A stretch of 64,000 nt of DNA, from assembly GCA_963663845.2 (NCBI GenBank), contig OY760650.2, positions 2,480,001 through 2,544,000 on the forward strand, in the 5' to 3' direction. This DNA comes from Versatilivorator sp963663845. Lineage in GTDB: Bacteria; Acidobacteriota; Terriglobia; Versatilivoradales; Versatilivoraceae. The position numbers were made by a program, and so were the translations under genes. Below the pieces are notes generated by a model. That model made no database searches, was not told the DNA's origin, and worked only from the letters and a program-made list of their open reading frames with translations. Positions 49,434 to 58,551 of this stretch are shown here, one piece after another (positions within the stretch are counted from its first letter, which is position 1; each line of letters begins with the position of its first letter).

Positions 49434-51710
49434 TTACTCCCGATGCGTCAGGCTCTGGTATGGGAGTGCAATCATGATGGTGGCTTGGGAACTCACTGAT
49501 TGTCCGCCGGCTGCCGGTGCCCTCGTCATCAACTTCAGCTTGTGTCTGCCGGGCTGCACGTCCTTGAAAGAAAGGTCAAAGGCCACGTCCACAGTTCCGG
49601 GTCTCCGGGATTGGATGTTGTCTTTCCCTAAATGCACAAGCGGGAATCGGTTGACCTGGCCGCTTTCATCAGTGAGTTGGAGCTGAGCCGTCATCCCATC
49701 ACTCTCTTCGGGATAGTTGAGGTTGAAAAGCCTGTAACAGATAGTGACGGGGAAATGGCGATCGATCTGATCATCCATCGGAAGATGTACAAGGACGTCA
49801 TTGAAGATCAACGAGTCGCTGTCCTCCAACAGGCTCTTCCGCAAGTCGGAGCTCAGATCGGCCAGCGAAGTGAATTGCTGGCTCAGCACCAGGTTGCTGC
49901 TCTCCAGATCCCCCGAGGCCAAGGAGGCAGTGAGGTCTTTTTCTTCAGTGGACGCCTGAGCGGAAGTTGCTCCTGCAAGGCTTTCCGGAACGGATAGCCT
50001 GTCCGCCTCCACAACCTCTGCCTTTGCCATGGAATCCAGGAGGCGTGCCTTCCTCTCCGGTACGGGAAGCTCTACCCTCTCTTCAAGTGAACCCATCCTG
50101 GTCTGATTGCCTTCCCGCACGATGGCCTTGATTCTGTATTGGCCGGCAGCAAGCTCCATGTCCGTCTTGGAAGTGAATCCGTCACGGAGCATGGTGAGAT
50201 AGCTGGACTCGCTCAGATTGAGTTCCACCTTCTGTTCGGAACCCTCCACGTGCTCGTCGTTGTCGTCGTAGACCATCACGACCAGGTGGAGCAGATTCTG
50301 GTGTCGCCCTCCCTGATGAACAAATTGCACTCCCTCGATCCCTACGTGAGTCAAGACGCTCAAGCGATGGTGGTTCTCGTCCAGCCGAACGGACCGGTAA
50401 GTCAATTGCAGCGGAATCTGGTCGAACTCTCCCGGCGCTTCGAGCGCAAGTCGAAAATCCTCGTTTTTGAGATCCTTCAACGACAATCGTTGCCGGGGTT
50501 CAAAATATCCCCGGCAATGGCTGACCCGCAGGCCGGGCCGGTCAACTTTCACCTTAATCTTGTGGTATTTGCCCCGGGCCTTTGGATTGGCTAAAGCGTA
50601 GGAAAGCACATAGTAGAAGGACTGGGTATTGCTGATATGTCTGAGACCTGCCACAAGGTCATTGCTGCCCCGAAAATAGATGCCTCCGGTGCTCTCCGCC
50701 ATCGTTTTCAGGGTCTGCTCCCGGGCAACGCGTTCTGCGGACAGGCCAGCCATGGTGAGGCCTTTGCTGTCGACGACGTTGAGGGACACTCGAGACTGAG
50801 CGGCACGGTCAATTACCTGGTGCATCATCCTGCGCATTTGTCTGCCAGGAATAAACCCTTCAGAGATTAGGATCAACAAAGACGACTTGCTTGCTCTGAA
50901 TAGCTGCACGTATCGGATATGCTGGTTCAGACTGTCCAGGACGTTGCGGATTGCCGATTGGACTTCATTGAATTGCCTCGTGGCCGGCCCCCGCAAAAAA
51001 TCACGTATCCTTTCCGGACCAAAATACCCACCCTCCACGACCCTGTTGGCTTTAATATCCGGCATGGCCCGGTAAGGACGGGACACGTCCAGTTTGCCCT
51101 CGACAAGGTTTTCAATCTGTTCCCGCAATAGCCTCCGGTCGCTCGTAAAAGGCACTCGGACGCCTCCCGAGGTCGAGAAGACGCCCACTTGATCCTGCGG
51201 CCCCATTTCTTCCGCAACGAACTTTTGCAGAGCCGAGACCACGAAACCAAAGTATCTGGGCGAGTATTCAGTCAGGTCGTCGATCAAGCAACTGATCAGT
51301 CTGGCTTTCTCGCCGTGGGCGTCCTCGGGAAATCGCACCGTCGGAGGTTGCCCCCCAGCCTTGCCGCTTGCCGGATCCCCCGGCTCCGGACCGGCGGCTG
51401 CCAAGCCGGCCTCCAACTCGAAGCTTTGAATCTCTTGACGTTTGCCGTTTTCGTACAACTCGAAGTCATCGACGGTCAGATCTTTGACCGGCTTTCCGGC
51501 TTTGTCGGTGACGGTCACATGCACCAACACGGTATTCACCGGCACTTTGATGGTAAAGGGCGGAGATGACTCTGATTCCCTTGCGGGATCGGGGTCGCTC
51601 AGCGGCTTCTCCGGCGAGCCGGCCGCAGAAGCCAGAGCCGTCAAGTTCAAGATCAGCCGGAAGGCCGCGAGGTGGATGAAGGCACGATGGCAGAGTCGAA
51701 ACGGCATCAT
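49434..51710 (-). CDS. Acidobacterial VWFA-related domain protein
   Basis: A 758-residue secreted protein. The ATG at 51710 is chosen because it gives a signal-like N-terminus (HRAFIHLAAFRLILNLTALASAAG); a TTG frame upstream is open but less convincing. The mature start (VNTVLVHVTVTDKAGKPVKDL and DDFELYENGKRQEIQSFE) is the hallmark of the acidobacterial VWFA-related family. A von Willebrand factor A-like domain (about 130-330) has LISCLIDDL and later SLLILISEGFIPGR and VNVVDSKGL, with an incomplete metal site. A long C-terminal beta-rich part follows. Its role is unknown; protein-protein or surface binding is likely. Confidence 0.9.
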   Translation of the reverse strand: MMPFRLCHRAFIHLAAFRLILNLTALASAAGSPEKPLSDPDPARESESSPPFTIKVPVNTVLVHVTVTDKAGKPVKDLTVDDFELYENGKRQEIQSFELEAGLAAAGPEPGDPASGKAGGQPPTVRFPEDAHGEKARLISCLIDDLTEYSPRYFGFVVSALQKFVAEEMGPQDQVGVFSTSGGVRVPFTSDRRLLREQIENLVEGKLDVSRPYRAMPDIKANRVVEGGYFGPERIRDFLRGPATRQFNEVQSAIRNVLDSLNQHIRYVQLFRASKSSLLILISEGFIPGRQMRRMMHQVIDRAAQSRVSLNVVDSKGLTMAGLSAERVAREQTLKTMAESTGGIYFRGSNDLVAGLRHISNTQSFYYVLSYALANPKARGKYHKIKVKVDRPGLRVSHCRGYFEPRQRLSLKDLKNEDFRLALEAPGEFDQIPLQLTYRSVRLDENHHRLSVLTHVGIEGVQFVHQGGRHQNLLHLVVMVYDDNDEHVEGSEQKVELNLSESSYLTMLRDGFTSKTDMELAAGQYRIKAIVREGNQTRMGSLEERVELPVPERKARLLDSMAKAEVVEADRLSVPESLAGATSAQASTEEKDLTASLASGDLESSNLVLSQQFTSLADLSSDLRKSLLEDSDSLIFNDVLVHLPMDDQIDRHFPVTICYRLFNLNYPEESDGMTAQLQLTDESGQVNRFPLVHLGKDNIQSRRPGTVDVAFDLSFKDVQPGRHKLKLMTRAPAAGGQSVSSQATIMIALPYQSLTHRE

Positions 51711-51964
51711 CTTGAACGAGTTGTTGGAATCGGGAAAAGTTGCTCCTCTACTATTATAGAACCAAATGATTGATCTCAAATCCTTTGGGTATTTTCAGTC
51801 ATCCTGAACAGGACGCTTCAGCATCGGTGTTGCTGCCGGGCAAACAGTCTGCTGGCGTCCTCCGCTCCTCCCGTCTAAAATAGCTGGCTTGGCCCATGAG
51901 CCCTGTCGGGCATCAGCGCCCCACCGTTGCTTCGGGCGCAACCCCCCACCGGCATTGGAGAACC

Positions 51965-54025
51965 ATGTCCGTCCGAATCGGAGTCGACGTCGGGGGAACC
52001 TTTACCGACATCGTCTGCTTTGACGAGCAAGAGGGGGACTTCAGGCTGCTGAAGGTCCCCAGCACGCCCGATCGGCCCAGCGCGGCCGTCGTCGACGGCA
52101 CGCGCCGGGTGCTGGACGAGTTCGAGGTTCCCGCCGAGTCGGTGGGGTTCTTCATTCACGGCACTACCGTGGCCACCAACACCATCCTGGAGCGCAAGGG
52201 CGCCGAGGTGGCCTTGCTGGTCACCGCCGGCTTCCGGGACGTGCCCTACATCATGCGGCAGGACCGGCCCCGCCTCTACGACTACTTCCAGCAACGTCCC
52301 CAGCCCCTGATCCCGCGGGAGCGCCGCTTTGAAGTCCCGGAGCGCATGCTCTACACGGGGCAGGTCAGCCGGCCCCTGCAGGAGGAGCCCGCTCGCCAAC
52401 TGCTGCGCCGGCTGAAGGCGCTGGAAGTCCGCGACATCGCCGTTTGCCTGCTGCACTCCTACGTCAATCCGTCCCACGAGAGGACGCTCCGGGACTGGAT
52501 CCGGCAGGAGATCCCCGAGGCCCGGGTCTCGCTCTCTTCCGACATCCTGCCCGAGTTCAAGGAGTTCGAGAGGTTGAGCACCACGGCCGTCAACGCCTAC
52601 GTGCTGCCCTCGGTGGGCAGCTATCTGCAGCGGCTGGAGGAGGGTCTGGGCTCTCTGCAAATTCCCTCGGGACTCCATATCATGCAGTCCAACGGCGGCA
52701 TCATGACCTCCGCGACCGCCCAGAGCCACTGCGTGCACATGGTGTTGTCGGGCCCCGCCGCCGGCGCTCTGAGCGGACTGGTCCTGGGGCGGAAGGCCGG
52801 GCTGGACCACATCATCTCCATCGACGTGGGAGGCACCAGCGCCGACGTGGCCGTGGCACGTGACGGCAACCTCCACTTTGCCGAAGAAAGCGAGATTGCC
52901 GGGCAGGTCCTCAAGATCCCGGCCATTGAAATCAATACGGTCGGAGCCGGCGGCGGCAGCATCGCCTGGATCGATTCCGGGGGAGCCCTGCAGGTCGGGC
53001 CCCAGAGCGCCGGCGCTCATCCGGGACCCGCCTGCTACCGGCGGGGAGGCAGCCGGCCCACCGTTACCGATGCCAACGTGGTCCTGGGCCGCCTGAACGC
53101 CAGCCACCTGCTGGGGGGCGAGATGGCCATCGATGCGGAGCTCTCCGCGAAGGCCATCGGCGAGGAGGTTGCCGCTCCCCTGGGTCTCGATGGGGTCGAG
53201 GCTGCCGAGGGGATCATTCGGGTGATCAACGCCGTCATGGCCAAGGCCATCCGCCGGCTCTCGGTGGAGAAGGGCTACGATCCCAGGGAGTTCACCCTGG
53301 TCAGCTTCGGGGGCGGCGGCCCTCTGCATGCGGCCGAGCTGGCGGCCGACCTGCAGATCCCCCGCGTGCTGGTGCCGCCGGTGCCGGGGGTCAGCTCGGC
53401 CCTGGGCCTGATCACGGCCGACTTTCGCCACGACTACGTGCGCACGGTGCTGTGGAAGCAGCAGCAGGCCTCCCTGGGCCGATTCAAGGCCCTGCTGGAA
53501 GAAATGCAGTCGGCCGCCCTGGCCCAGATGAACAAGGAAGGCGTGGCCTCTGGACTGGTGGCCTTTGTCACCGCTTCCGACTTCCGCTATGAAGGGCAGG
53601 GATTCTCTCTTCCCGTTTCCTTCGACCTGGAGGAGCTCGCCGGTTGGACCGACCTGGGTCCCCTGATCCGGCGATTCCACCAGCGGCACCAGGAAACCTA
53701 CGGATACCACGACCTGGAGGCCGCCACCGAGGTGGTCAACCTGCGGCTGGCGGCCATCGGACGTCTGGCGCCGGCCACCCTGGGACGGCTCCCCGGCCGG
53801 CAACCCGATCCGGGCCCGGCCCAGGAGGGAACCCGGAAAATCTATGTGGATGGTCGATTCACCGGCGCCAACGTCTACCGGCGCGACGGACTGGGTTGGG
53901 GCTCGGTCGTGCGCGGGCCGTCCATCGTGGAGCAACTGGACTCGACCACCCTCATCCTGCCCGGCCAGCGGGCCGAAACCGATGAATACGGCAACCTGAT
54001 GATCACCTGGGAGGCCCGCCAATGA
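51965..54025 (+). CDS. hyuA: Hydantoinase/5-oxoprolinase subunit A (HyuA family)
   Basis: A 686-residue cytoplasmic ATP-dependent amidohydrolase subunit. The ATG at 51965 follows TTGGAGAACC and gives the family N-terminus MSVRIGVDVGGTFTDIV, an actin-like ATP-binding strand. Other blocks are FFIHGTTVATNTILERKGA, GFRDVPYIMRQDRP, MQSNGGIMTS, SGPAAGALSG, IISIDVGGTSADVAV, GPQSAGAHPGPACYRRGG, and FGGGGPLHAAELA. These open cyclic amides such as hydantoins or 5-oxoproline; acetone carboxylase is a relative. It overlaps hyuB by four bases. Confidence 0.92.
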   Translation: MSVRIGVDVGGTFTDIVCFDEQEGDFRLLKVPSTPDRPSAAVVDGTRRVLDEFEVPAESVGFFIHGTTVATNTILERKGAEVALLVTAGFRDVPYIMRQDRPRLYDYFQQRPQPLIPRERRFEVPERMLYTGQVSRPLQEEPARQLLRRLKALEVRDIAVCLLHSYVNPSHERTLRDWIRQEIPEARVSLSSDILPEFKEFERLSTTAVNAYVLPSVGSYLQRLEEGLGSLQIPSGLHIMQSNGGIMTSATAQSHCVHMVLSGPAAGALSGLVLGRKAGLDHIISIDVGGTSADVAVARDGNLHFAEESEIAGQVLKIPAIEINTVGAGGGSIAWIDSGGALQVGPQSAGAHPGPACYRRGGSRPTVTDANVVLGRLNASHLLGGEMAIDAELSAKAIGEEVAAPLGLDGVEAAEGIIRVINAVMAKAIRRLSVEKGYDPREFTLVSFGGGGPLHAAELAADLQIPRVLVPPVPGVSSALGLITADFRHDYVRTVLWKQQQASLGRFKALLEEMQSAALAQMNKEGVASGLVAFVTASDFRYEGQGFSLPVSFDLEELAGWTDLGPLIRRFHQRHQETYGYHDLEAATEVVNLRLAAIGRLAPATLGRLPGRQPDPGPAQEGTRKIYVDGRFTGANVYRRDGLGWGSVVRGPSIVEQLDSTTLILPGQRAETDEYGNLMITWEARQ

Positions 54026-55797
54026 CCAGCGGAAACCCGAGCACCCAGGTCCGGACCGATCCCGTCACTCTGCAGGTCATGACCAATGCCATCTACTCGG
54101 TGGCCGATGAGATGGTGGCGGCTCTGGTCCGGACCTCCTTCTCCACCAATATCAAGGACCGCAGGGACTGCAGCGGCGCCGTCTTCACTGCGGACGGCCA
54201 ACTGGTGGCCCAGGGCGAGGTGGGCACGCCGCTCCACCTGGGGGTGATGCTGCCGGCCGTGCAGACCGCCATTGCGGCCATCCCCCCCGAGACCCTGGAG
54301 CCGGAGGACGACATCATCGTCAACACCCCCTACCCCGAGGGTCCCGGCCATCTCAACGACGTCACCCTGGTCTCACCCGTCTTTGACGGTCCTCATCTGG
54401 TGGCCTACGTGGCCAACATGTCCCACCACGTGGACGTGGGCGGCTTCGCCCCCGGCAGCATGGCCTTCGGTGTCTGGGAGCACTTTCAGGAGGGCCTGCA
54501 GATCCCCCCGCTGAAGCTGGTCAAGCAGGGGCGCATCGACGAGGACCTGGTGCGCCTCATCACCGCCAACCTGCGGACCCCGGTGGAGTTCCGGGGCGAC
54601 CTGGCGGCCCAGATCGCGGCCAACAACGTGGGCGAGGAACGGCTCCAGGGGCTCATGGGCAAGTATGGCCGGGAGACGGTGCTGCACTACATGAACGAGA
54701 TCATGGACTACTCCCAGCGGCGGCTATCGGCGGCCATCCGGCAGCTTCCCCAGGGTTCCTTTTCCTCGCAGGACTTCCTGGAAGGGGATGGGATCTCGAC
54801 CGAGAAGATCGCCATCCGGGTGACCGTCACCGTTGAGGGGTCGGAGCTGACGGCCGACTTCCGGGAGAGCGATCCCCAGGCCCTGGGTCCCATCAACTGC
54901 CGTCCGCCCTCGGTGAAAGCCTGCGCCTACTACCTGGCCAAGGCCCTGCTGGACCCGGGCCTGCCCCCCAACTCGGGGGCCTTCCGCCCCGTCCGGGTGC
55001 TGACCAAACCGGGCACCCTCATGGAGGTCGAGTTCCCCGGGGCCCTCTGCAACGCCAACATCGTCACCACCCAACGCATCGTGGACGCTCTCATGGGCGC
55101 CTTTCTGCAAATCATTCCCGAGCGGTCGGCGGCTGCCTGCTCGGGCACCATGAACCTGCTGAACATCGGAGGCCGAGACCCCCGCAGCGGGGCCCTCTTC
55201 AACTACATCGAGACCTACGGCGGCGGCCAGGGAGCCCTGGTGGACCGCGACGGCACCTCGGCCGTGCAGATGCACATGACCAACACCCGCAACGCCCCGG
55301 TGGAGGTGATCGAATCGACCTACCCCCTCTTCATCCACGGCTACGGCCTGGTCTCCGAAAGCGCCGGGGCCGGCCGGTTCCGGGGAGGCTACGGCATGCG
55401 GCGCGAGTTCGAGGTCGAAGCCGACCGGGTGACGGTCACACTCAGCTCGGATCGATTCGAGCTGGCTCCCTGGGGCATCTTCGGCGGCAGGAGCGCTTCC
55501 ACGGGCAACTGCAAGGTGGTTCTGCCCGACGAATCGGTGGAGCAGCTCCCCTCCAAGGTGACCCGGGTCCTGACCAAGGGGTCCCGACTGATCAGCACCA
55601 CCCCGGGAGGCGGCGGCTGGGGAGATCCCTGCGAGCGCCCTGCCGAACAGGTCCGCCGGGACGTCGTTCAGGAACTGCTCTCGAAGGAGTCGGCTCTGCG
55701 CGTCTACGGGGTCGTTCTCGACGACGATCTGTCATTGGATTCGCAGGCCACCGCCGCGGAGAGGGAGAAACGCCGGTCGGCTTCGGGCGTTGAGTAG
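54022..55797 (+). CDS. hyuB: Hydantoinase/5-oxoprolinase subunit B (HyuB family)
   Basis: A 591-residue partner of HyuA. Family blocks are VRTSFSTNIKDRRDCSGAVF, DGQLVAQGEVGTPLHLG, NTPYPEGPGHLNDVTLVSP, ANMSHHVDVGG, NCRPPSVKACAYYLAKALLD, GALCNANIVTTQRIVDA and GGGGWGDP near the end. Metal-binding candidates lie in GHLNDV and SHHVDVGG. The length is normal. With HyuA it forms the hydantoinase/oxoprolinase complex; the substrate in this organism is unknown, although a link to glutamate chemistry of the operon at 56.5-64 kb is possible (5-oxoproline gives glutamate). Confidence 0.92.
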   Translation: MTSGNPSTQVRTDPVTLQVMTNAIYSVADEMVAALVRTSFSTNIKDRRDCSGAVFTADGQLVAQGEVGTPLHLGVMLPAVQTAIAAIPPETLEPEDDIIVNTPYPEGPGHLNDVTLVSPVFDGPHLVAYVANMSHHVDVGGFAPGSMAFGVWEHFQEGLQIPPLKLVKQGRIDEDLVRLITANLRTPVEFRGDLAAQIAANNVGEERLQGLMGKYGRETVLHYMNEIMDYSQRRLSAAIRQLPQGSFSSQDFLEGDGISTEKIAIRVTVTVEGSELTADFRESDPQALGPINCRPPSVKACAYYLAKALLDPGLPPNSGAFRPVRVLTKPGTLMEVEFPGALCNANIVTTQRIVDALMGAFLQIIPERSAAACSGTMNLLNIGGRDPRSGALFNYIETYGGGQGALVDRDGTSAVQMHMTNTRNAPVEVIESTYPLFIHGYGLVSESAGAGRFRGGYGMRREFEVEADRVTVTLSSDRFELAPWGIFGGRSASTGNCKVVLPDESVEQLPSKVTRVLTKGSRLISTTPGGGGWGDPCERPAEQVRRDVVQELLSKESALRVYGVVLDDDLSLDSQATAAEREKRRSASGVE

Positions 55798-55901
55798 TCG
55801 TCATCGTGGCTCACACATTGCCACTACCACAACCCGGACAAACACTTTGGTGGGGCGTATCATCAGCGCCCGGAAAGCCACGGCGCATGAAAGGAGGGCC
55901 C

Positions 55902-56114
55902 ATGAAGAAGGAGACTTCCAGGGAACTCACCAAGCAGCAGAAGGCGGAGATCGAAGCTCTTGCGGCACTTCCCGAGGAGAGAATCGATACGAGTGACATT
56001 CCTGAGATTCCGAATTGCTCCGGCGCCAAGCGAGGAACCCTGTATCGGCCGGTGAAACGACAGAGCCTTTTGCAAAATTCCCAATCGGGAATGACACGGA
56101 AGCGGCAAGGGTGA
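55902..56114 (+). pseudogene. BrnA-like antitoxin truncated by a family B repeat
   Basis: The first 55 codons (MKKETSRELTKQQKAEIEAL, then DTSDIPEIPNCSGAKRG and YRPVKRQ) match the N-terminal half of BrnA/DUF4415-type antitoxins, with AAAGGAGGG before the ATG. At 56067 the frame enters the family B element and continues with element-coded SLLQNSQSGMTRKRQG to a stop at 56114. The C-terminal ribbon-helix-helix, which binds DNA, is missing. No BrnT toxin is found upstream. The product would lack autoregulation. Confidence 0.75.
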
Positions 56115-56260
56115 AGGGCTGCAAGCTTCGGCATTCACCACAAAAAGCACAAAAGGCACAAAATGAGTTGCTTGATTTCGAGTCTTGATGATCGGATGGT
56201 TCTTTTTTGTGGTTTTGTGCCTTTTGTGGCCATTCCCGGAAAAGATCCCGCTGTCGAATC
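56067..56260 (-). repeat. MITE-like palindromic element, family B, copy 2
   Basis: This is the reverse-orientation counterpart of 13398-13587. It starts with the terminal repeat CTTTTGCAAAATTC (56067-56080) followed by CCAATCGGGAATGACA, contains the CACAAAA/TTTTGTG nested palindrome, and ends near TCCCGCTGTCGAATC, matching the degenerate other end of copy 1. The far terminal repeat is eroded. Both neighbouring antitoxin reading frames run into it and lose their C-termini. Confidence 0.8.
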
Positions 56261-56449
56261 CGGCGTTCTTCCGCGTTGTTCGCAGACGTTGAGGTAGTCA
56301 TCGATCGAGAACTTGAACTCCTTCTCGAGTCGGGCGACCGAGGTGGCCTCGAAAATGATGACGTCTCCAATGTCAACTACTTCCCCATGGAAGACATCGG
56401 CCTCGTCATCGAAAGTCACTGCCGCCCGGTATCCCTTGTATTCCATCAT
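56135..56449 (-). pseudogene. HicB-like antitoxin truncated by a family B repeat
   Basis: Residues 1-63 (MMEYKGYRAAVTFDDEADVF, then FHGEVVDIGDVIIFEATSV and FKFSIDDYLNVCEQRGRTPD) match the N-terminal RNase H-like domain of HicB antitoxins. From about 56260 the frame continues into the family B element (STAGSFPGMATKG onward), and the usual C-terminal ribbon-helix-helix domain is absent. No HicA toxin gene is seen on either side; upstream is the end of mgsC. The product would lack a DNA-binding part. Confidence 0.75.
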
Positions 56450-56489
56450 CGTTCTACTCCTTCCTCCTTCAGGAATCGCCTGACTGCGT

Positions 56490-57845
56490 CTACGACTCCC
56501 TTGTTGGAGGTCCCCCCGGAATCCAGTCGGTTCCGGCCAGGGGGAGCTTGGCCATGGCGGCCGCTTCCACCGTGAGCGCCACCAGGTCTTCCCGCTCCAG
56601 GTGGTGGACGTTGGATTTGCCGCAGGCCCTGGCCAGGGTGGTCAACTCCATGGTCAGGGTCTGCAGGTAGTTCTTGAGGCGTCGGGCTCCCCAATCGGGC
56701 TGTAGGCGCTTCTCCAGCTCGGGGACCTGGGTGGTCACCCCCACCGGACAGAGCCCGGTCTGACAGTGGTGGCAGTAGCCGGGCCCGGTGCCCAGCCTGG
56801 CGTATTCGTCGCTGACGTCCACCGATTCCTGTCCATTGAAGTAGGAGGGGCTGTTGCAGCCCAGCGCCATCAGCACGGCCTGGCCCAGCGAGACGGCGTC
56901 CGCCCCCAGGGCCAGAGCCTTGGCCACGTCGGCCCCGGTGCGAATCCCCCCGGAAACCACCAGTTGCACCTCGCCCAGGACATCCATCTCGTCCAGCGCC
57001 TCCACCGCCTGCCGAACGGCCGGCAGGGTGGGAATGCCCGCATGCTCGATGAACACCTGCTGGGTGGCCGCCGTTCCCCCCTGCATGCCGTCCACCACCA
57101 CCACGTCGGCGCCGGCCTTGACCGCCAGCTTGACGTCGTCGCGCACCCGGGTGGCTCCCAGCTTGACGTAGATGGGGATCTGCCAGTCGGTGATTTCGCG
57201 CAGCTCGTTGATCTTGATGGTGAGGTCGTCGGGGCCGGTCCAATCGGGGTGACGGCAGGCCGAGCGCTGGTCGATGCCCTCGGGCAGGGTCCGCATTCGG
57301 GCCACCCGGGGGCTGACCTTGAGCCCCAGCAGCATGCCGCCCCCCCCGGGCTTGGCCCCCTGGCCGATCACCATCTCGATGGCGTCGGCCTGCCTCAGGT
57401 CCTGGGGATTGAACCCGTAGCGGGAGGGCAGGCACTGGTAGACCAGCGTCCTGGAGGATGCCCGCTCTTCCCGGGTCATGCCCCCGTCGCCGGTGGTGGT
57501 GGAGGTGCCCACCTCGGAGGCCGCCCGGCCGATGGCTTCCTTGACGTTGGCGGAAAGCGAGCCGAAGCTCATGCCGGCGATGGTGATGGGGATGTCCAGG
57601 GTGACGGGCTTCTTGGCCCGCCGGGCGCCGAGCACGGTCCGGGTGAGGCACTTTTCCCGGTAGCCCTCCAGGGGATAGCGCGAAGCCGAGGCCGTCAGGA
57701 AGACGAGATCGTCGAAGTTGGGCACCCTTCTCTTGGCGCCCAGCCCCCGAATATCGTAGAGGCCGTGCTCCGAGGCCCGATGGATGTACTCCAGCACGTG
57801 CCGGTCGTAGAGGAAACTTTCTTCCAGATCGATCTTCTTCGTCAT
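56490..57845 (-). CDS. mgsC: N-methylglutamate synthase subunit C (FMN glutamate-synthase-like)
   Basis: A 451-residue protein like the central and FMN-binding part of glutamate synthase. PITIAGMSFGSLS (86-98), GGMLLGLKVS (169-178), the PIYVKLGATRVRDDV stretch (224-238) and DVVVVDGMQGGTAAT (247-261) form the barrel; CHHCQTGLCPVG (358-369) supplies Cys358, Cys361 and Cys366 for a [3Fe-4S] cluster. In the N-methylglutamate pathway MgsABC makes N-methylglutamate from glutamate and methylamine. A role as an ordinary split glutamate synthase cannot be excluded by sequence alone, but the neighbours gmaS and mgdC/D favour the methylamine role. It begins seven bases after the mgsB stop. Confidence 0.88.
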   Translation of the reverse strand: MTKKIDLEESFLYDRHVLEYIHRASEHGLYDIRGLGAKRRVPNFDDLVFLTASASRYPLEGYREKCLTRTVLGARRAKKPVTLDIPITIAGMSFGSLSANVKEAIGRAASEVGTSTTTGDGGMTREERASSRTLVYQCLPSRYGFNPQDLRQADAIEMVIGQGAKPGGGGMLLGLKVSPRVARMRTLPEGIDQRSACRHPDWTGPDDLTIKINELREITDWQIPIYVKLGATRVRDDVKLAVKAGADVVVVDGMQGGTAATQQVFIEHAGIPTLPAVRQAVEALDEMDVLGEVQLVVSGGIRTGADVAKALALGADAVSLGQAVLMALGCNSPSYFNGQESVDVSDEYARLGTGPGYCHHCQTGLCPVGVTTQVPELEKRLQPDWGARRLKNYLQTLTMELTTLARACGKSNVHHLEREDLVALTVEAAAMAKLPLAGTDWIPGGPPTRES

Positions 57846-57852
57846 GGATCGG

Positions 57853-58551
57853 TCAATACTCCTGATCGGCGTCCACGTTCCAGTGATAGAGCGTCTTGGC
57901 CGAGGCCACCCGCTTGAATTCCCGGGGGGAACAGTCCAGCCCGGTCCGGCTCAGCAGTTGGCCGACCCTGTCGTAGTCGCTCTCGTCCATGGGCTCTTCC
58001 CGGGCGTCGGCCCCCAGCGAGTGGATCTTCCCTCGAACGTAGATTACGGCCTCATAGAGGGAATCGCCCAGCCCGGCGCCGGCGTCGCCGCAAACCACCA
58101 GGTGGCCGGCCTGGGCCATGAAGGCGGACATGTGGCCCACGTGGCCTCCCACCACGATGTCGCCGCCCTTCAGGGAAATGCCGCAGCGGGAGGAGGCGCT
58201 TCCCTCGATGAAGAGCAGGCCCCCATGGGCCGAGGCCCCGGCGCACTGGGAGGCGAATCCCTTGACCCGCACCTCTCCCGACATCATGTTCTCGGCGACG
58301 CTCCAGCCCACGTTCCCGTGGACCACGATCCGGGCCTGCCGGTTCATGCCTCCCAGGAAATAGCCGGCGTGGCCCCGGACGTCCAGGCTGACCGGCGCGT
58401 CCAGGCCCACGGCGATGTTGTGAAGCCCGTTGGGGTTGAGGATCTCGACTCGGGAAAGCGTCTTGGGCTCGATTTCATGATGGAGGTAGTGGTTGAGCTG
58501 GCGGACCGACAGCTTCTGCAGATCCACAGACGCCAAGGCTATAGACTCCAT
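57853..58551 (-). CDS. mgsB: N-methylglutamate synthase subunit B (GXGXG domain)
   Basis: A 232-residue protein corresponding to the C-terminal GltB beta-helix domain. Repeated Gly-rich turns are seen: GHAGYFLGGMNRQARIVVHG, GASAHGGLLFIEGSASSRCG, GGDIVVGGHVGHMSAFMAQ and GDAGAGLGDSLYEAVIYVRG. The ATG at 58551 overlaps the end of mgsA by 13 bases. The subunit links the amidotransferase and FMN parts. Confidence 0.88.
   Translation of the reverse strand: MESIALASVDLQKLSVRQLNHYLHHEIEPKTLSRVEILNPNGLHNIAVGLDAPVSLDVRGHAGYFLGGMNRQARIVVHGNVGWSVAENMMSGEVRVKGFASQCAGASAHGGLLFIEGSASSRCGISLKGGDIVVGGHVGHMSAFMAQAGHLVVCGDAGAGLGDSLYEAVIYVRGKIHSLGADAREEPMDESDYDRVGQLLSRTGLDCSPREFKRVASAKTLYHWNVDADQEY

Noticed and set aside
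51875..54022. A 715-codon minus-strand frame opposite hyuA
   Set aside because: Antisense shadow of a conserved enzyme; no domain in translation.
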